Assembly (NCBI RefSeq): GCF_000819445.1
Contig: NZ_CP005286.1
Location: forward strand, 620,001-684,000
Source of the DNA: Corynebacterium humireducens NBRC 106098 = DSM 45392
GTDB taxonomy: Bacteria > Actinomycetota > Actinomycetes > Mycobacteriales > Mycobacteriaceae
Direction of reading: 5' to 3'
Length of the DNA: 64,000 bases
The translations under genes were made by a program, and so were the position numbers. This document shows, piece after piece, positions 22,165 to 32,943 of this stretch; within the stretch, counting starts at the first letter, position 1, and every line of letters begins with the position of its first letter. The notes under the pieces were generated by a model. That model saw only the letters and a list, made by a program, of their open reading frames with translations, ran no database searches and was not told the origin of the DNA.

Positions 22165-22974
22165 ATGCGACTGCGTATCGACGACCCCGCCGACCCCCGC
22201 CTCGACGACGTCCGGGACCTCAACCGTTCCGACGCCGCCGACCGCCGCCTCGTCATCGCCGAGGGCCCGCTGGTGGTGGGACGTCTGCTGGAGTCGCGTT
22301 TCCCGGTGCGCTGCATCGTGGGCTTCGGCCCGAAGCTCGACGCCCTCGAGGCGGAGGGCGTGCCCGAGGACATCCCCCGCTACGAGGTGAGCCGGGAGAC
22401 GCTCGCCGCGGTCGCCGGCTTCGACATGCACCGCGGGCTGCTGGCCGTCGCGGACCGCGCCCCGGAGACCCCGCTCGCGGAGATCCTGGCCACAGCACGC
22501 ACCGTCGTCGTCCTCGAGGGGGTGGGCGACCACGAGAACATCGGCGCCATGTTCCGCAACGCCGCGGGGATGGGCGTCGACGCCGTGCTCTTCGGCAACG
22601 GCTGCGGCGACCCGCTCTACCGCCGCGTCGTCCGCGTGTCGATGGGGCACGTGCTGCGCCTGCCCTACGCCCACCTGGAGGGCACGTACACCACCTGGCA
22701 GCGTTCCCTGCAGCAGCTCTCCGACGCCGGCTTCCACCTCGTCTCCCTCACCCCCGACCCCGCCGCCGAGCACCTCGCGGACGCGCTGGAGGGGCGGGAG
22801 AAGGTGGCGCTGCTCGTCGGCGCCGAGGGACCGGGGCTGACCGAGCACGCGATGAGGGCCACCGACGTCCGCGCCCGGATCCCCATGGCGCCGGGCACGG
22901 ACTCACTCAACCTGGCCACGTGCGCCGCGATCGCGTTCTACGAGCGGGACCGCTCGACCCGCTCGCTGGGCTAG
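22165..22974 (+). CDS. TrmH/SpoU-family RNA 2'-O-methyltransferase
   Basis: 269 aa. An N-terminal RNA-binding-like domain (residues 1 to about 100) precedes the SPOUT knot with motif 1 VGDHENIGAMFRNAAGMG, motif 2 LLVGAEGPGLTEHAM and motif 3 IPMAPGTDSLNLATCAAIAFYE. It methylates ribose in tRNA or rRNA using S-adenosylmethionine; the exact target is unknown. TAATCT ends six bases before the ATG and there is no Shine-Dalgarno, pointing to a leaderless transcript. It ends in CTAG shared with the convergent gene. Confidence 0.92.
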   Translation: MRLRIDDPADPRLDDVRDLNRSDAADRRLVIAEGPLVVGRLLESRFPVRCIVGFGPKLDALEAEGVPEDIPRYEVSRETLAAVAGFDMHRGLLAVADRAPETPLAEILATARTVVVLEGVGDHENIGAMFRNAAGMGVDAVLFGNGCGDPLYRRVVRVSMGHVLRLPYAHLEGTYTTWQRSLQQLSDAGFHLVSLTPDPAAEHLADALEGREKVALLVGAEGPGLTEHAMRATDVRARIPMAPGTDSLNLATCAAIAFYERDRSTRSLG

Positions 22975-23801
22975 TCGCGGTCGGAGTGCCGGATCCTCTC
23001 CTGCGCCCAGCGTCGGGCGGCGTTCAGCCGTCGTCCGGCCGTCCCGGCGGCGCGTCGGAGGGTCGCCAGGGAGCGGTCGGCCCAGTGGGTGACCTCCGGC
23101 TCCTCGGTCGGGGTCTCGTAGTCGTCGTAGCCGCTGGCCAGTGACACCGGCTCCCGCCGGGCGTCGCGCTCGCGCTGGCGGCGGGGGCCGTCCACCGCGC
23201 GTGGTGCGGGGCGCCCGTCCACGGCGTAGGCGACGATGTGGATGTCCGGCCCCTCGGGGGAGACGTCCACTCCGAGCCAGGCCTGCTGTGCCGCGGCGAC
23301 CAGGTCGACGGGCTCGAAGGGCAGGGAGATGCCGCCGATCGCCTCGGCCCGCTCACCGGCCCAGAAGGGGGCCTCGAAGGGGACGGGCAGGCCGACGTCC
23401 TCGTAGGTGCGGGAGCGTTCGGCGCACAGGGAGCGTTTGAGCACCCCGCCACGCCAGTGCGCGATGCCGCCGTAGCCGGACTCCTCGTTCACCGCGAAGG
23501 CGTAGACCTCGGCGGCGGGGACGGAGTCGAGCAGCCGGGGGCTGATGTCGGAGAGCGCCGGAGTGTCCGTGAGGATCGTCTGCACGATCGTCACCCCGGG
23601 GAAACCGGCGACGTAGTACTCGCCGGCGGAGGCGTGGGCGGAGCGGTTGAGCGGGAACTCCCCGATCGGGGTGATCGGCCACGCGGGGTTGAGCTGCGCG
23701 AGGTACTTACGTCCGAAGCCCCGGTCCGCCCGGGGCTCTGCGGCGATGATGCGCGCGGGATCGGCCGCGGTGACGAACCACAGGGTGACAACAGTCTCCA
23801 C
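22971..23801 (-). CDS. Conserved actinobacterial protein (possibly DUF6928-like), function unknown
   Basis: 276 aa, GTG start with AGGGGG seven bases upstream. The first about 190 residues form a folded domain (TLWFVTAADPARII, YYVAGFPGVTIVQTIL, YAFAVNEESGYGGIAHWRGG, PFEAPFWAGE). The C-terminal 80 residues are charged, Arg-rich and probably disordered or nucleic-acid or membrane associated. It resembles the small actinobacterial DUF6928 group, which I cannot confirm. It lies 9 bases after sepH in the same direction, so the two are probably co-transcribed. Confidence 0.65.
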   Translation of the reverse strand: METVVTLWFVTAADPARIIAAEPRADRGFGRKYLAQLNPAWPITPIGEFPLNRSAHASAGEYYVAGFPGVTIVQTILTDTPALSDISPRLLDSVPAAEVYAFAVNEESGYGGIAHWRGGVLKRSLCAERSRTYEDVGLPVPFEAPFWAGERAEAIGGISLPFEPVDLVAAAQQAWLGVDVSPEGPDIHIVAYAVDGRPAPRAVDGPRRQRERDARREPVSLASGYDDYETPTEEPEVTHWADRSLATLRRAAGTAGRRLNAARRWAQERIRHSDRD

Positions 23802-23810
23802 GCGCGCCCC

Positions 23811-24788
23811 CTAGTTCCGCGGGCGCTTCGTGTTGGTCCGCACGCCCAGCAGCACGTCCTCCCAGTGCGGTGTCACCGCTTTACGACGCCGCCTCGTCGG
23901 CGTCCTCTCCTCCGGGGCCCGGTCGACCTCCTCGCCCTCGATCTCGTCGGGCACCGCCTCGATCCCGGAGCCCCCGGCGGGGGTGCCGGTGTCCTCGTCG
24001 TCGAAGCTGTCCTCGGGGGTGTCGTCGTAGCGGGAGCCCCGGCCCACCGAGGTGAGGGTGCGCACCGGCTGGACGAAGTCGGGGTCGGTGAGGTCCGCGG
24101 CGACCGGGTTGCGGGCCTCCGCCGTCGGCTGCGGGGAGGAGTAGCCGTGGATCGCCCACTCGGCCTCGTTCTCGGAGAGGCCGGCGGTCCAGCTGACGCG
24201 CGCCACCCAGGTGCCGTCCTCCTCGCGGAAGGCGTCCCACGTGGTGTCCGAGACCGAGTTCCCGCGGGCGGCGAAGGCGGCGGCGAGCACCTCCCACAGG
24301 GTGAGCTTGGCGGGGCCGTTCTCCCGGACCGGGTGGGCCTGCTTGGCCAGCTCGGTCATGCGGGCGCGTTCCAGGAGCACGGGGTGGGCGAAGGGCTCGA
24401 CCCGGGACGGGGCGACCCCCATCTCCTCGGCGAGCTCGTCGACGGAGGCACCCGCCCGGATGCGGCCCTGGATCTCACGCGGACGCATGGTCAGAGGGGC
24501 GGTGAGCAGCGGGTCGGGGGCGGGCAGGACCCGCTCGCGGGCGGCCTCCTGCGTCTCCGCGGGCTCCGGTGCGGACTCCTCCGCCGGGGTGACGTCATCG
24601 ACGGCGGTGACGGCGGCGGTGCCGGACTCCGTGGGGGAGGGGTCCTCCGGGACGTCGGCAAGCAGGAGCGCACGGGTGGAGGCCACGTCCAGTGAAGTGA
24701 CGTCGAGGAAGAACTGTCCGCCGTCCTCGGTCCGGAACACCAGGGAAGTGGCCGAGGACTCTTCAGGGACGAGGAACAACTCGCGCAT
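23811..24788 (-). CDS. sepH: Septation protein SepH (DUF3071)
   Basis: 325 aa. Start ATG (MRELFLVPEES) has an ideal AAGGAGA upstream; longer upstream frames are spurious. The N-terminal DUF3071 region carries the helix-turn-helix-like segment MRPREIQGRIRAGASVDELA and GVAPSRVEPFAHPVLLER around residues 100-145. It continues into a domain with LTLWEVLAAAFAARGN and a disordered acidic tail ending in an RRRR patch. Family knowledge: SepH stimulates FtsZ assembly in actinobacterial division. Linked downstream to the unknown 276-aa gene. Confidence 0.9.
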   Translation of the reverse strand: MRELFLVPEESSATSLVFRTEDGGQFFLDVTSLDVASTRALLLADVPEDPSPTESGTAAVTAVDDVTPAEESAPEPAETQEAARERVLPAPDPLLTAPLTMRPREIQGRIRAGASVDELAEEMGVAPSRVEPFAHPVLLERARMTELAKQAHPVRENGPAKLTLWEVLAAAFAARGNSVSDTTWDAFREEDGTWVARVSWTAGLSENEAEWAIHGYSSPQPTAEARNPVAADLTDPDFVQPVRTLTSVGRGSRYDDTPEDSFDDEDTGTPAGGSGIEAVPDEIEGEEVDRAPEERTPTRRRRKAVTPHWEDVLLGVRTNTKRPRN

Positions 24789-24829
24789 GCGTTCTCCTTC
24801 TCTCGTGATGAATACCACCCTAACGCAGA

Positions 24830-24861
24830 CATGCGCCGGACCGTGTGAGGTCCGACGCATG
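24830..24861 (-). terminator. serC terminator hairpin
   Basis: CATGCGCCGGACC and GGTCCGACGCATG flank a six-base loop (one mismatch). It lies between the serC stop and the sepH start. The T-run is weak. Confidence 0.6.
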
Positions 24862-24897
24862 TTGGGTGGTGTGCGGGTGCCCGCGACTACCTGGCGA

Positions 24898-26121
<1,224 letters not shown>

Positions 26122-26217
26122 TTAGGGTTGACACCGACAACGGGGGTAGTTGCTGGGGTAGGCAAAGGGGCTTATCCTCGCAAATTCAATGGGGGTGACC
26201 TGCTTTTCTGAAATCTG

Positions 26218-26534
26218 TTGCCTCCATCACATCATTTGCTAAACTGTGCCCTGTTCCACCTCATGGACGGCGGCCCTCCCCCCAAGGGAGCAGCGCAAAC
26301 ACCGTGCGGTGGCAGCACAACTGCACAGGCACGGACCGGTCTGGAGAGCCCCACTCAGAGCAGTGGGGGGAAGTAGACTGGAAAACCGTCCACACCATAG
26401 TGATAGCGTCCCCTAAGCTGATACATGGCTCACCGCCATGTCGGAGTTACGGTGGGCGTCACACTCATCGAAGTTCCTCACGACGGCTGACCCCCTACCG
26501 GGGCAGGTCGACAACGAAGTCTGAAAGGTACACA
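26218..26534 (+). promoter_or_regulatory. gltA promoter candidate and long 5' leader
   Basis: TTGCCT (26218) and TAAACT (26240) are 16 bases apart, giving a predicted leader of about 280 bases before gltA. The leader contains a perfect hairpin CCCCACT...AGTGGGG near 26350 and further complementarity (ATGGCTCACCGCCAT near 26424). No gene is evident in 26029-26534. Known regulators of corynebacterial gltA (RamA, RamB, GlxR) bind upstream, but I cannot point to a clear site. Confidence 0.45.
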
Positions 26535-27827
<1,293 letters not shown>

Positions 27828-27853
27828 TACCTCCGTCTAGTACGGACGTCATG

Positions 27854-27905
27854 AAACCGGGCACGACACCACCTCCATATACTGGGGGCGTTGTGCCCGG
27901 TTTTT
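27854..27905 (+). terminator. gltA intrinsic terminator
   Basis: AAACCGGGCAC pairs with GTGCCCGGTTT and runs into TTTTT about 30 bases after the gltA stop. Confidence 0.88.
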
Positions 27906-27934
27906 CCATGCGACAATTCTGAAGGAGACACATC

Positions 27935-28294
27935 ATGACCAAGCCCCAGATCGAAGCCCAGACCGGTCCCGCACCGGAGGAGCTCGTCTCGGTCGACCTC
28001 GTCGTCGGTGACGGCGAGGAGGCCAAGGCCGGTGGCCTCGTCGAGGTGCACTACGTCGGCGTCGATTTCGAGTCGGGCCAGGAGTTCGACTCCTCCTGGG
28101 ACCGCGGCCAGTCCATCGAGTTCCCGCTCAACGGCCTCATCGCCGGCTGGCAGGAGGGCATCCCCGGCATGAAGGTCGGCGGACGTCGTCAGCTGACCAT
28201 CCCGCCGGAGCTCGCCTACGGTCCGGCAGGTGGCGGCCACCCGCTGTCCGGCCGCACCCTGGTCTTCGTCATCGACCTGCTCAGCGTCGGATAG
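27935..28294 (+). CDS. fkpA: FKBP-type peptidyl-prolyl cis-trans isomerase
   Basis: 119 aa, a single FKBP domain with VHYVGVDFESGQEFDSSWDR, a GLIAGWQEGIPGMKVGGRR core and IPPELAYG, then TLVFVIDLLSV. No signal peptide, so cytoplasmic. It catalyses proline isomerisation and assists folding. AAGGAG lies upstream of the ATG. It sits alone between two terminators. The gene name follows the corynebacterial neighbour of gltA and is given on synteny. Confidence 0.92.
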   Translation: MTKPQIEAQTGPAPEELVSVDLVVGDGEEAKAGGLVEVHYVGVDFESGQEFDSSWDRGQSIEFPLNGLIAGWQEGIPGMKVGGRRQLTIPPELAYGPAGGGHPLSGRTLVFVIDLLSVG

Positions 28295-28324
28295 GCGAGC
28301 GTCGGAAAGCACGCCTCACGCAGT

Positions 28325-28355
28325 GACGCCCCGGAACCACAGGTTCCGGGGCGTC
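28325..28355 (+). terminator. Hairpin between the FKBP gene and malic enzyme gene
   Basis: GACGCCCCGGAACC and GGTTCCGGGGCGTC form a near-perfect stem between convergent genes. It is followed by GTTGTCTT on the plus strand and could serve both transcripts. Confidence 0.75.
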
Positions 28356-28366
28356 GTTGTCTTCGA

Positions 28367-29554
28367 CTAGGAGTTGGCGGCCGCCCAGGCGGCGGCGACG
28401 GCCTTGCTCACGGCGGGGGCCACGGCGGGGTCGAGGGGGGAGGGGACGATGTGCTCGATGTCGAGGTGCTCCTCCGCGACCTTCGCGATGGCCCGGGACG
28501 CCGCGACCTTCATGGCGGGGGTGATCTCCGTGGCGCCGGCGGCGAGGGCGCCGTGGAAGATGCCCGGGAAGGCGAGGACGTTGTTGATCTGGTTCGGCAG
28601 GTCGGAGCGGCCCGTCGCCACGACCGCACCGTAGCGGTAGGCGAGGTCCGGGTCGATCTCCGGGTCCGGGTTGGCCAGGGAGAACAGGATCGGGCGGTCG
28701 GCCATCACCTGCAGCGCCTCCTCGGGGATGGAGCCGGCGGACAGACCGATGAAGGTGTCGGCGCCCCGGAACGCCTCCACGACGCCGCCGTTGACGCTGC
28801 GCGGGTTCGTGGACTCCGCCAGCTCCTGCTTGACGGCGCTGAGGTTGCTGCGGTCCTCGTGGATGACGCCGCGGGAGTCGAGCATGACGATGTCGGTGAC
28901 TCCGGCGTCGGTGAGGATCTTCTGGCAGGCCACACCGGCGGCACCGGCGCCGGAGATGACGACCCGCAGATCAGCCATGTCGCGGTCGAGGAGGCGGCAG
29001 GCGTTCGTCAGGGCGGCGAGGATGACCACGGCGGTGCCGTGCTGGTCGTCGTGCATGACCGGCATGTCCAGCTCCTCGATGAGGCGACGCTCCACCTCGA
29101 AGCAGCGCGGCGCGGAGATGTCCTCCAGGTTGATGGCGCCGAAGGAGGGGGCGATGGCCTTGATGACGTCCACGAGGCGGTCCGTGTCCGTCTCGTCGAG
29201 GACGATCGGGACGGCGTTGAGTCCGGCGAAGCGGTCGAAGAGCTGGGCCTTGCCCTCCATGACCGGCAGGGCGGCGCGCGGCCCGATGTCCCCCAGGCCG
29301 AGGACGGCGGTGCCGTCCGAGATGATCGCCACGGTGTGTCCCACCCCGGTGAAGCGGCTCGCGAGCGCAGGGTTCTCCGCGATCGCGGTGCACACGCGGG
29401 CGACGCCCGGCGTGTAGCAGAGGGAGAGGTCGCGCTGGGTCTTCAGCGGGCGGGCGGTACGGATCGACAGCTTGCCACTCTCGTGGGCGGCGAAGATCTC
29501 ATCGTCGGACAGCTCCGCGATGTGGTGGACGTGGGGGTTTCGGACATCAGTCAT
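28367..29554 (-). CDS. malE: Malic enzyme (oxaloacetate-decarboxylating malate dehydrogenase)
   Basis: 395 aa from MTDVRNPHVHHIAEL, the short bacterial form. Malic-enzyme motifs: CYTPGVARVCTAI near the N-terminus, SDGTAVLGLGDIGPRAALPVMEGKA (nucleotide/substrate region), EDISAPRCFEVE metal-site loop, HDDQHGTAVV, the Rossmann GAGAAGVA and ANPDPEI. It converts malate to pyruvate with NAD(P)H release. Cofactor specificity is not certain; the corynebacterial enzyme uses NADP. Next to gltA and mctC, it belongs to the pyruvate/TCA node. Confidence 0.93.
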   Translation of the reverse strand: MTDVRNPHVHHIAELSDDEIFAAHESGKLSIRTARPLKTQRDLSLCYTPGVARVCTAIAENPALASRFTGVGHTVAIISDGTAVLGLGDIGPRAALPVMEGKAQLFDRFAGLNAVPIVLDETDTDRLVDVIKAIAPSFGAINLEDISAPRCFEVERRLIEELDMPVMHDDQHGTAVVILAALTNACRLLDRDMADLRVVISGAGAAGVACQKILTDAGVTDIVMLDSRGVIHEDRSNLSAVKQELAESTNPRSVNGGVVEAFRGADTFIGLSAGSIPEEALQVMADRPILFSLANPDPEIDPDLAYRYGAVVATGRSDLPNQINNVLAFPGIFHGALAAGATEITPAMKVAASRAIAKVAEEHLDIEHIVPSPLDPAVAPAVSKAVAAAWAAANS

Positions 29555-29635
29555 GGATCCAATCCTATTGGCAGAACCGGAGGTCTTCGGGGTGTTCCAC
29601 GCCTGTCTCGGGTGTTTGGGGGCACAATGGGGGAC

Positions 29636-30478
29636 ATGCGCATCCCCCCGACCCTCACCCTCAACGACGGCACCGAGATCCCCCAGCTCGGGTTGGGTAC
29701 GTGGAATCTGACGGGGGAGGAGGGGAAGCGGGTCATCCGCGAGGCCATCGCCCTCGGCTACCGGCACATCGACACCGCCTCGGCCTACGGCAACGAGGAG
29801 ATCGTCGGGCAGGCCGTCGCCGACGCCATCGCCGCGGGGGACGTCACCCGCGAGGAGATGTTCATCACCACGAAGGCGTGGCAGGACGAGCAGGGCGCCG
29901 AGAACATCCCCGGTGCTTTCCGACGCTCCCTCGACCGCCTGGGTCTCGACTACGTCGACCTCTATCTTGTGCACTGGCCGCACGCCGCGCAGAACCGTTA
30001 CGTCGAGAGCTTCGAGGCCATCGCCCGCCTGCAGGGGCTGGGCCTCGTGCAGGCGGTGGGGGTGGCGAACTTCTATGAGGAGGTGCTGCGGGAGGTCGTC
30101 GAGAAGGTGGGTGTCGTGCCCGCCACCAACCAGGTGGAGCTGCACCCCGGCTTCTCGCAGGCGTCCCTGCGTGAGGTGCACCGGGAGCTCGGCGTGACGA
30201 CGGTCGCGTGGTCGCCCCTCGGGCGCGGCATCGTGCTGGCCAACCCCGTCGTCGGCGCGGTGGCGCGGAAGGTGGGACGGACCCCAGCGCAGGTGGCCCT
30301 GCGGTGGGCGATGCAGCTCGGGTGCGTGGTCATCCCCAAGTCGGCGCGGCCCACGCGTCTGGCGGAGAACCTGGCTGCGATGGACTTCACATTGACCCGG
30401 GAACAGGTCGAAGCTGTGACATCTCTGGACACTCAGCCGGGCTTCGGTAGGATCTTCGAGGACCCGCGGGTTTTCTGA
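29636..30478 (+). CDS. Aldo/keto reductase (2,5-diketo-gluconate reductase-like)
   Basis: 280 aa. The catalytic tetrad is in place: Asp and Tyr in DTASAYGNE, Lys in ITTKAW, His in YLVHWP. C-terminal NADPH-binding VVIPKSARPTRLAEN is also present. It reduces carbonyl compounds; the physiological substrate is unknown. CACAAT lies seven bases upstream of this ATG, so it may be leaderless. The ATG nine bases earlier (MGDM) is the alternative. It diverges from malE across an 80-base gap. Confidence 0.88.
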   Translation: MRIPPTLTLNDGTEIPQLGLGTWNLTGEEGKRVIREAIALGYRHIDTASAYGNEEIVGQAVADAIAAGDVTREEMFITTKAWQDEQGAENIPGAFRRSLDRLGLDYVDLYLVHWPHAAQNRYVESFEAIARLQGLGLVQAVGVANFYEEVLREVVEKVGVVPATNQVELHPGFSQASLREVHRELGVTTVAWSPLGRGIVLANPVVGAVARKVGRTPAQVALRWAMQLGCVVIPKSARPTRLAENLAAMDFTLTREQVEAVTSLDTQPGFGRIFEDPRVF

Positions 30479-30595
30479 GGAATTGCGGTTGCCTGAATAA
30501 AAAATCCCCTGACCTGGGGAAATAGCTTAAGAACTCAATCATGTGAACGTCTGTGGTCAGTGTTCGCCACATTTGTGAAGATCGCGGAAGTTGCG

Positions 30596-30615
30596 AAGTT
30601 TGGCTTTGCAAACTT
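30596..30615. promoter_or_regulatory. Inverted-repeat operator candidate (RamB-like) upstream of the mctC operon
   Basis: AAGTTTG and CAAACTT form a perfect 7/7 palindrome enclosing CTTTGCAAA, the 3' part of the RamB consensus. In C. glutamicum the homologous operon is controlled by RamA and RamB. The 393-base gap 30479-30871 has no gene; it also carries a small hairpin TCCCC-TGACC-TGGGGA just after the reductase stop. Confidence 0.5.
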
Positions 30616-30777
30616 AGCGAGACGACATGAGTTCCCGAGCGGGGGTAGTTGTGCTACCAATCCCGATGCAGGTCGCACGGGGTCGTGGGGGTGATGCGGG
30701 GCACATTGTGGGGCAATGTTGTCCGTTCACTTCAATGTTGCAATGTGAGCCAGGTAACTTACATTTGCAGCACAGAG

Positions 30778-30793
30778 TGTGATTACTTACACA
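30778..30793. promoter_or_regulatory. GlxR (CRP)-like site upstream of the mctC operon
   Basis: TGTGATTACTTACACA matches the GlxR pattern TGTGA-N6-TCACA with one mismatch in the right half-site and an atypical centre. It lies about 80 bases before the first gene of the operon. Confidence 0.4.
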
Positions 30794-30871
30794 GGGCGCC
30801 CGTCCTGAGGTGAGGGTCACCGAAAGCTCGACCCCCGGAGGTTCCGGGGCCAACACGAAAGAGAGAACACA

Positions 30872-31219
30872 GTGAGCGCGACTCCAGTTGTCCGACCGGA
30901 TGGCCGGCGCGAGCCGACGTCCGAGGAATTTATCTCGATGCAGGCGAGTCCGCAGTTCCAGGAACTGCGCTCCGTCTTCCGTAAGTTCACCTTCCCCATG
31001 TCCGCAGCCTTCTTCATCTGGTTCCTCGTGTACCTGCTGACGGCAACTTTCGCGGCTGACTGGATGGCTACCCCCGTCGGTGGTGGCTTCAACTACGGCA
31101 TCATCTTCGGCCTTCTTCAGTTCTTCACCACGTTCCTGATCACCTGGATCTACGTGAAGTTCGCCAACAAGAACATCGAGCCGCGCACCGCCGCGATTCG
31201 CCAGGAAATGGAGGGTTAG
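30872..31219 (+). CDS. DUF485 membrane protein (small subunit gene before mctC)
   Basis: 115 aa, GTG start with AGAGAG upstream. Two membrane helices (about residues 43-63 and 75-98) flank a short loop. FRKFTFPMSAAFFIWFLVYL and the YVKFANKNIEPR end are typical of DUF485. It is always paired with sodium:solute symporters of the acetate-permease group, with an unknown auxiliary role. Its 3' end supplies the GGAGGG ribosome binding site of mctC, four bases downstream. Confidence 0.9.
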   Translation: MSATPVVRPDGRREPTSEEFISMQASPQFQELRSVFRKFTFPMSAAFFIWFLVYLLTATFAADWMATPVGGGFNYGIIFGLLQFFTTFLITWIYVKFANKNIEPRTAAIRQEMEG

Positions 31220-31223
31220 GACA

Positions 31224-32867
31224 ATGGACCTCACCTACCTTGCACAGGAAAACACGGGCAACCCGCTCCTGAACATCGCGGTCTTCGTCGTGTTCATCGT
31301 CGTCACCATGACCGTCGTCATGCGTGCCGGCAAGACCACCTCCGAGGCCTCCGACTTCTACACCGGTGGCGCATCCTTCACCGGTACCCAGAACGGCCTC
31401 GCCATCGCAGGTGACTACCTGTCGGCAGCCTCGTTCCTCGGTATCGTCGGCTCCATCGCACTGAGCGGTTACGACGGATTCCTCTACTCCATCGGCTTCT
31501 TCGTCGCCTGGCTGGTCGCCCTGCTGCTCGTCGCCGAGCCGCTGCGTAACGTCGGCCGCTTCACCATGGCTGACGTGCTCTCCTTCCGTCTGCGCCAGAA
31601 GCCGGTCCGTGTGGCCGCCGCTGTCGCGACCCTCGCGGTCTCCCTCTTCTACCTGATCGCCCAGATGGCCGGTGCCGGCTCCCTGGTCTCCGTCCTCCTG
31701 GACCTGCACGGCACCACCGAGCAGGCCATCGTCGTCGCCGTCGTCGGTGTCATCATGACCGCCTACGTCCTCATCGGCGGCATGAAGGGCACCACCTACG
31801 TCCAGATGATCAAGGCCGTCCTCCTCATCGGTGGCGTCGGTATCATGACGATCTGGACCTTCATCGCAGTCAAGGGTGGCTTCTCCACCCTGTTCAACGA
31901 CGCCATCTCGGCACACCAGGTCTACATCGACGCCAGCCCGGACGTCGCCTACGCGGCCGAGGACATCATGAAGCCGGGCCTGAAGTACGGCGGCACCCTC
32001 ACCAAGCAGCTCGACTTCATCTCCCTGGGCCTCTCCCTGGTCCTCGGTACCGCTGGTCTGCCGCACGTCCTCATGCGCTTCTACACGGTCCCGACCGCCA
32101 AGGAAGCACGTAAGTCCGTCACCTGGGCCATCGTCCTCATCGGTACCTTCTACCTCATGGCCATGGTCCTCGGCTACGGTGCCGCTGCACTGGTCGGCCC
32201 GGAGCGCATCCTCAACGCCCCTGGTGGCGCCAACGCCGCAGCCCCGCTGCTGGCACTGGACCTCGGTGGCTCCATCTTCATGGCCCTGATCTCCGCTGTC
32301 GCCTTCGCCACGGTTCTCGCCGTCGTCGCCGGCCTGGCGATCACCGCCTCCGCCTCCGTCGCCCACGACGTCTACAACAACGTCCTCCGTGACGGCAAGG
32401 CCTCTGAGGAGGAGACCGTCCGTGTCTCCCGCATCACCGTGATCGTCCTGGGCATCGTCTCCATCATCCTGGGCATCCTGGCCATGTCCCAGAACGTCGC
32501 GTTCCTGGTCTCCCTGGCCTTCGCCGTGGCAGCCTCCGCGAACGTCCCGACGATCCTGTTCTCCCTGTACTGGAAGCGCTTCAACACCGCCGGTGCCGTC
32601 GCCTCCATGTACACCGGTGTCATCGCCTCCCTGGTGTTCATCTTCTTCTCCCCGGCCGTGTCCGGTGTTCCGAGCGCCATGTTCCCGAACGCCGACTGGT
32701 CCTGGTTCCCGCTGACCAGCCCGGGTCTGGTTGCGATCCCGCTGGCCTTCCTGGCCGGTATCATCGCCACCCTGGCCACCAAGCCGGACAACCTGGATCA
32801 CCTGGCCGCCGAGATGGAGGTCCGCTCCCTCACCGGTGTCGGCGTCGAGGCTCCGGTCGACCACTAG
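31224..32867 (+). CDS. mctC: Monocarboxylate (pyruvate/acetate/propionate) sodium:solute symporter MctC
   Basis: 547 aa, 13 predicted membrane helices, SSS family. SDFYTGGASFTGTQNGLAIAGDY near residue 47 and DYLSAASFLGIVGSIAL contain the sodium-site serines. The VLGTAGLPHVLMRFYTVPTAKEARKS segment is diagnostic of the ActP/MctC subgroup. Uptake of small organic acids feeds the pyruvate/acetyl-CoA node beside malE and gltA. It forms an operon with the DUF485 gene. Confidence 0.93.
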   Translation: MDLTYLAQENTGNPLLNIAVFVVFIVVTMTVVMRAGKTTSEASDFYTGGASFTGTQNGLAIAGDYLSAASFLGIVGSIALSGYDGFLYSIGFFVAWLVALLLVAEPLRNVGRFTMADVLSFRLRQKPVRVAAAVATLAVSLFYLIAQMAGAGSLVSVLLDLHGTTEQAIVVAVVGVIMTAYVLIGGMKGTTYVQMIKAVLLIGGVGIMTIWTFIAVKGGFSTLFNDAISAHQVYIDASPDVAYAAEDIMKPGLKYGGTLTKQLDFISLGLSLVLGTAGLPHVLMRFYTVPTAKEARKSVTWAIVLIGTFYLMAMVLGYGAAALVGPERILNAPGGANAAAPLLALDLGGSIFMALISAVAFATVLAVVAGLAITASASVAHDVYNNVLRDGKASEEETVRVSRITVIVLGIVSIILGILAMSQNVAFLVSLAFAVAASANVPTILFSLYWKRFNTAGAVASMYTGVIASLVFIFFSPAVSGVPSAMFPNADWSWFPLTSPGLVAIPLAFLAGIIATLATKPDNLDHLAAEMEVRSLTGVGVEAPVDH

Positions 32868-32901
32868 TCGCCTGACCTCCCGCCAGACCGGGCAGCATCC
32901 C

Positions 32902-32930
32902 AGCGCCGCCATCCACGTGATGGCGGCGCT
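32902..32930 (+). terminator. mctC hairpin
   Basis: AGCGCCGCCAT pairs perfectly with ATGGCGGCGCT around CCACGTG's loop. There is no strong U-tract. Confidence 0.6.
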
Positions 32931-32943
32931 ATCATGTTCAGAC

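Noticed and set aside
20719..22848. 709-codon minus-strand open frame opposite the purine permease and methyltransferase genes
   Set aside because: Spans two unrelated real genes and is low-complexity (Asp/Gly/Glu/His), typical of antisense reading in G+C-rich DNA.
26304..26534. N-terminal extension of citrate synthase
   Set aside because: The upstream in-frame segment has no family similarity, while the GTG at 26535 has a good ribosome binding site and gives the expected N-terminus.
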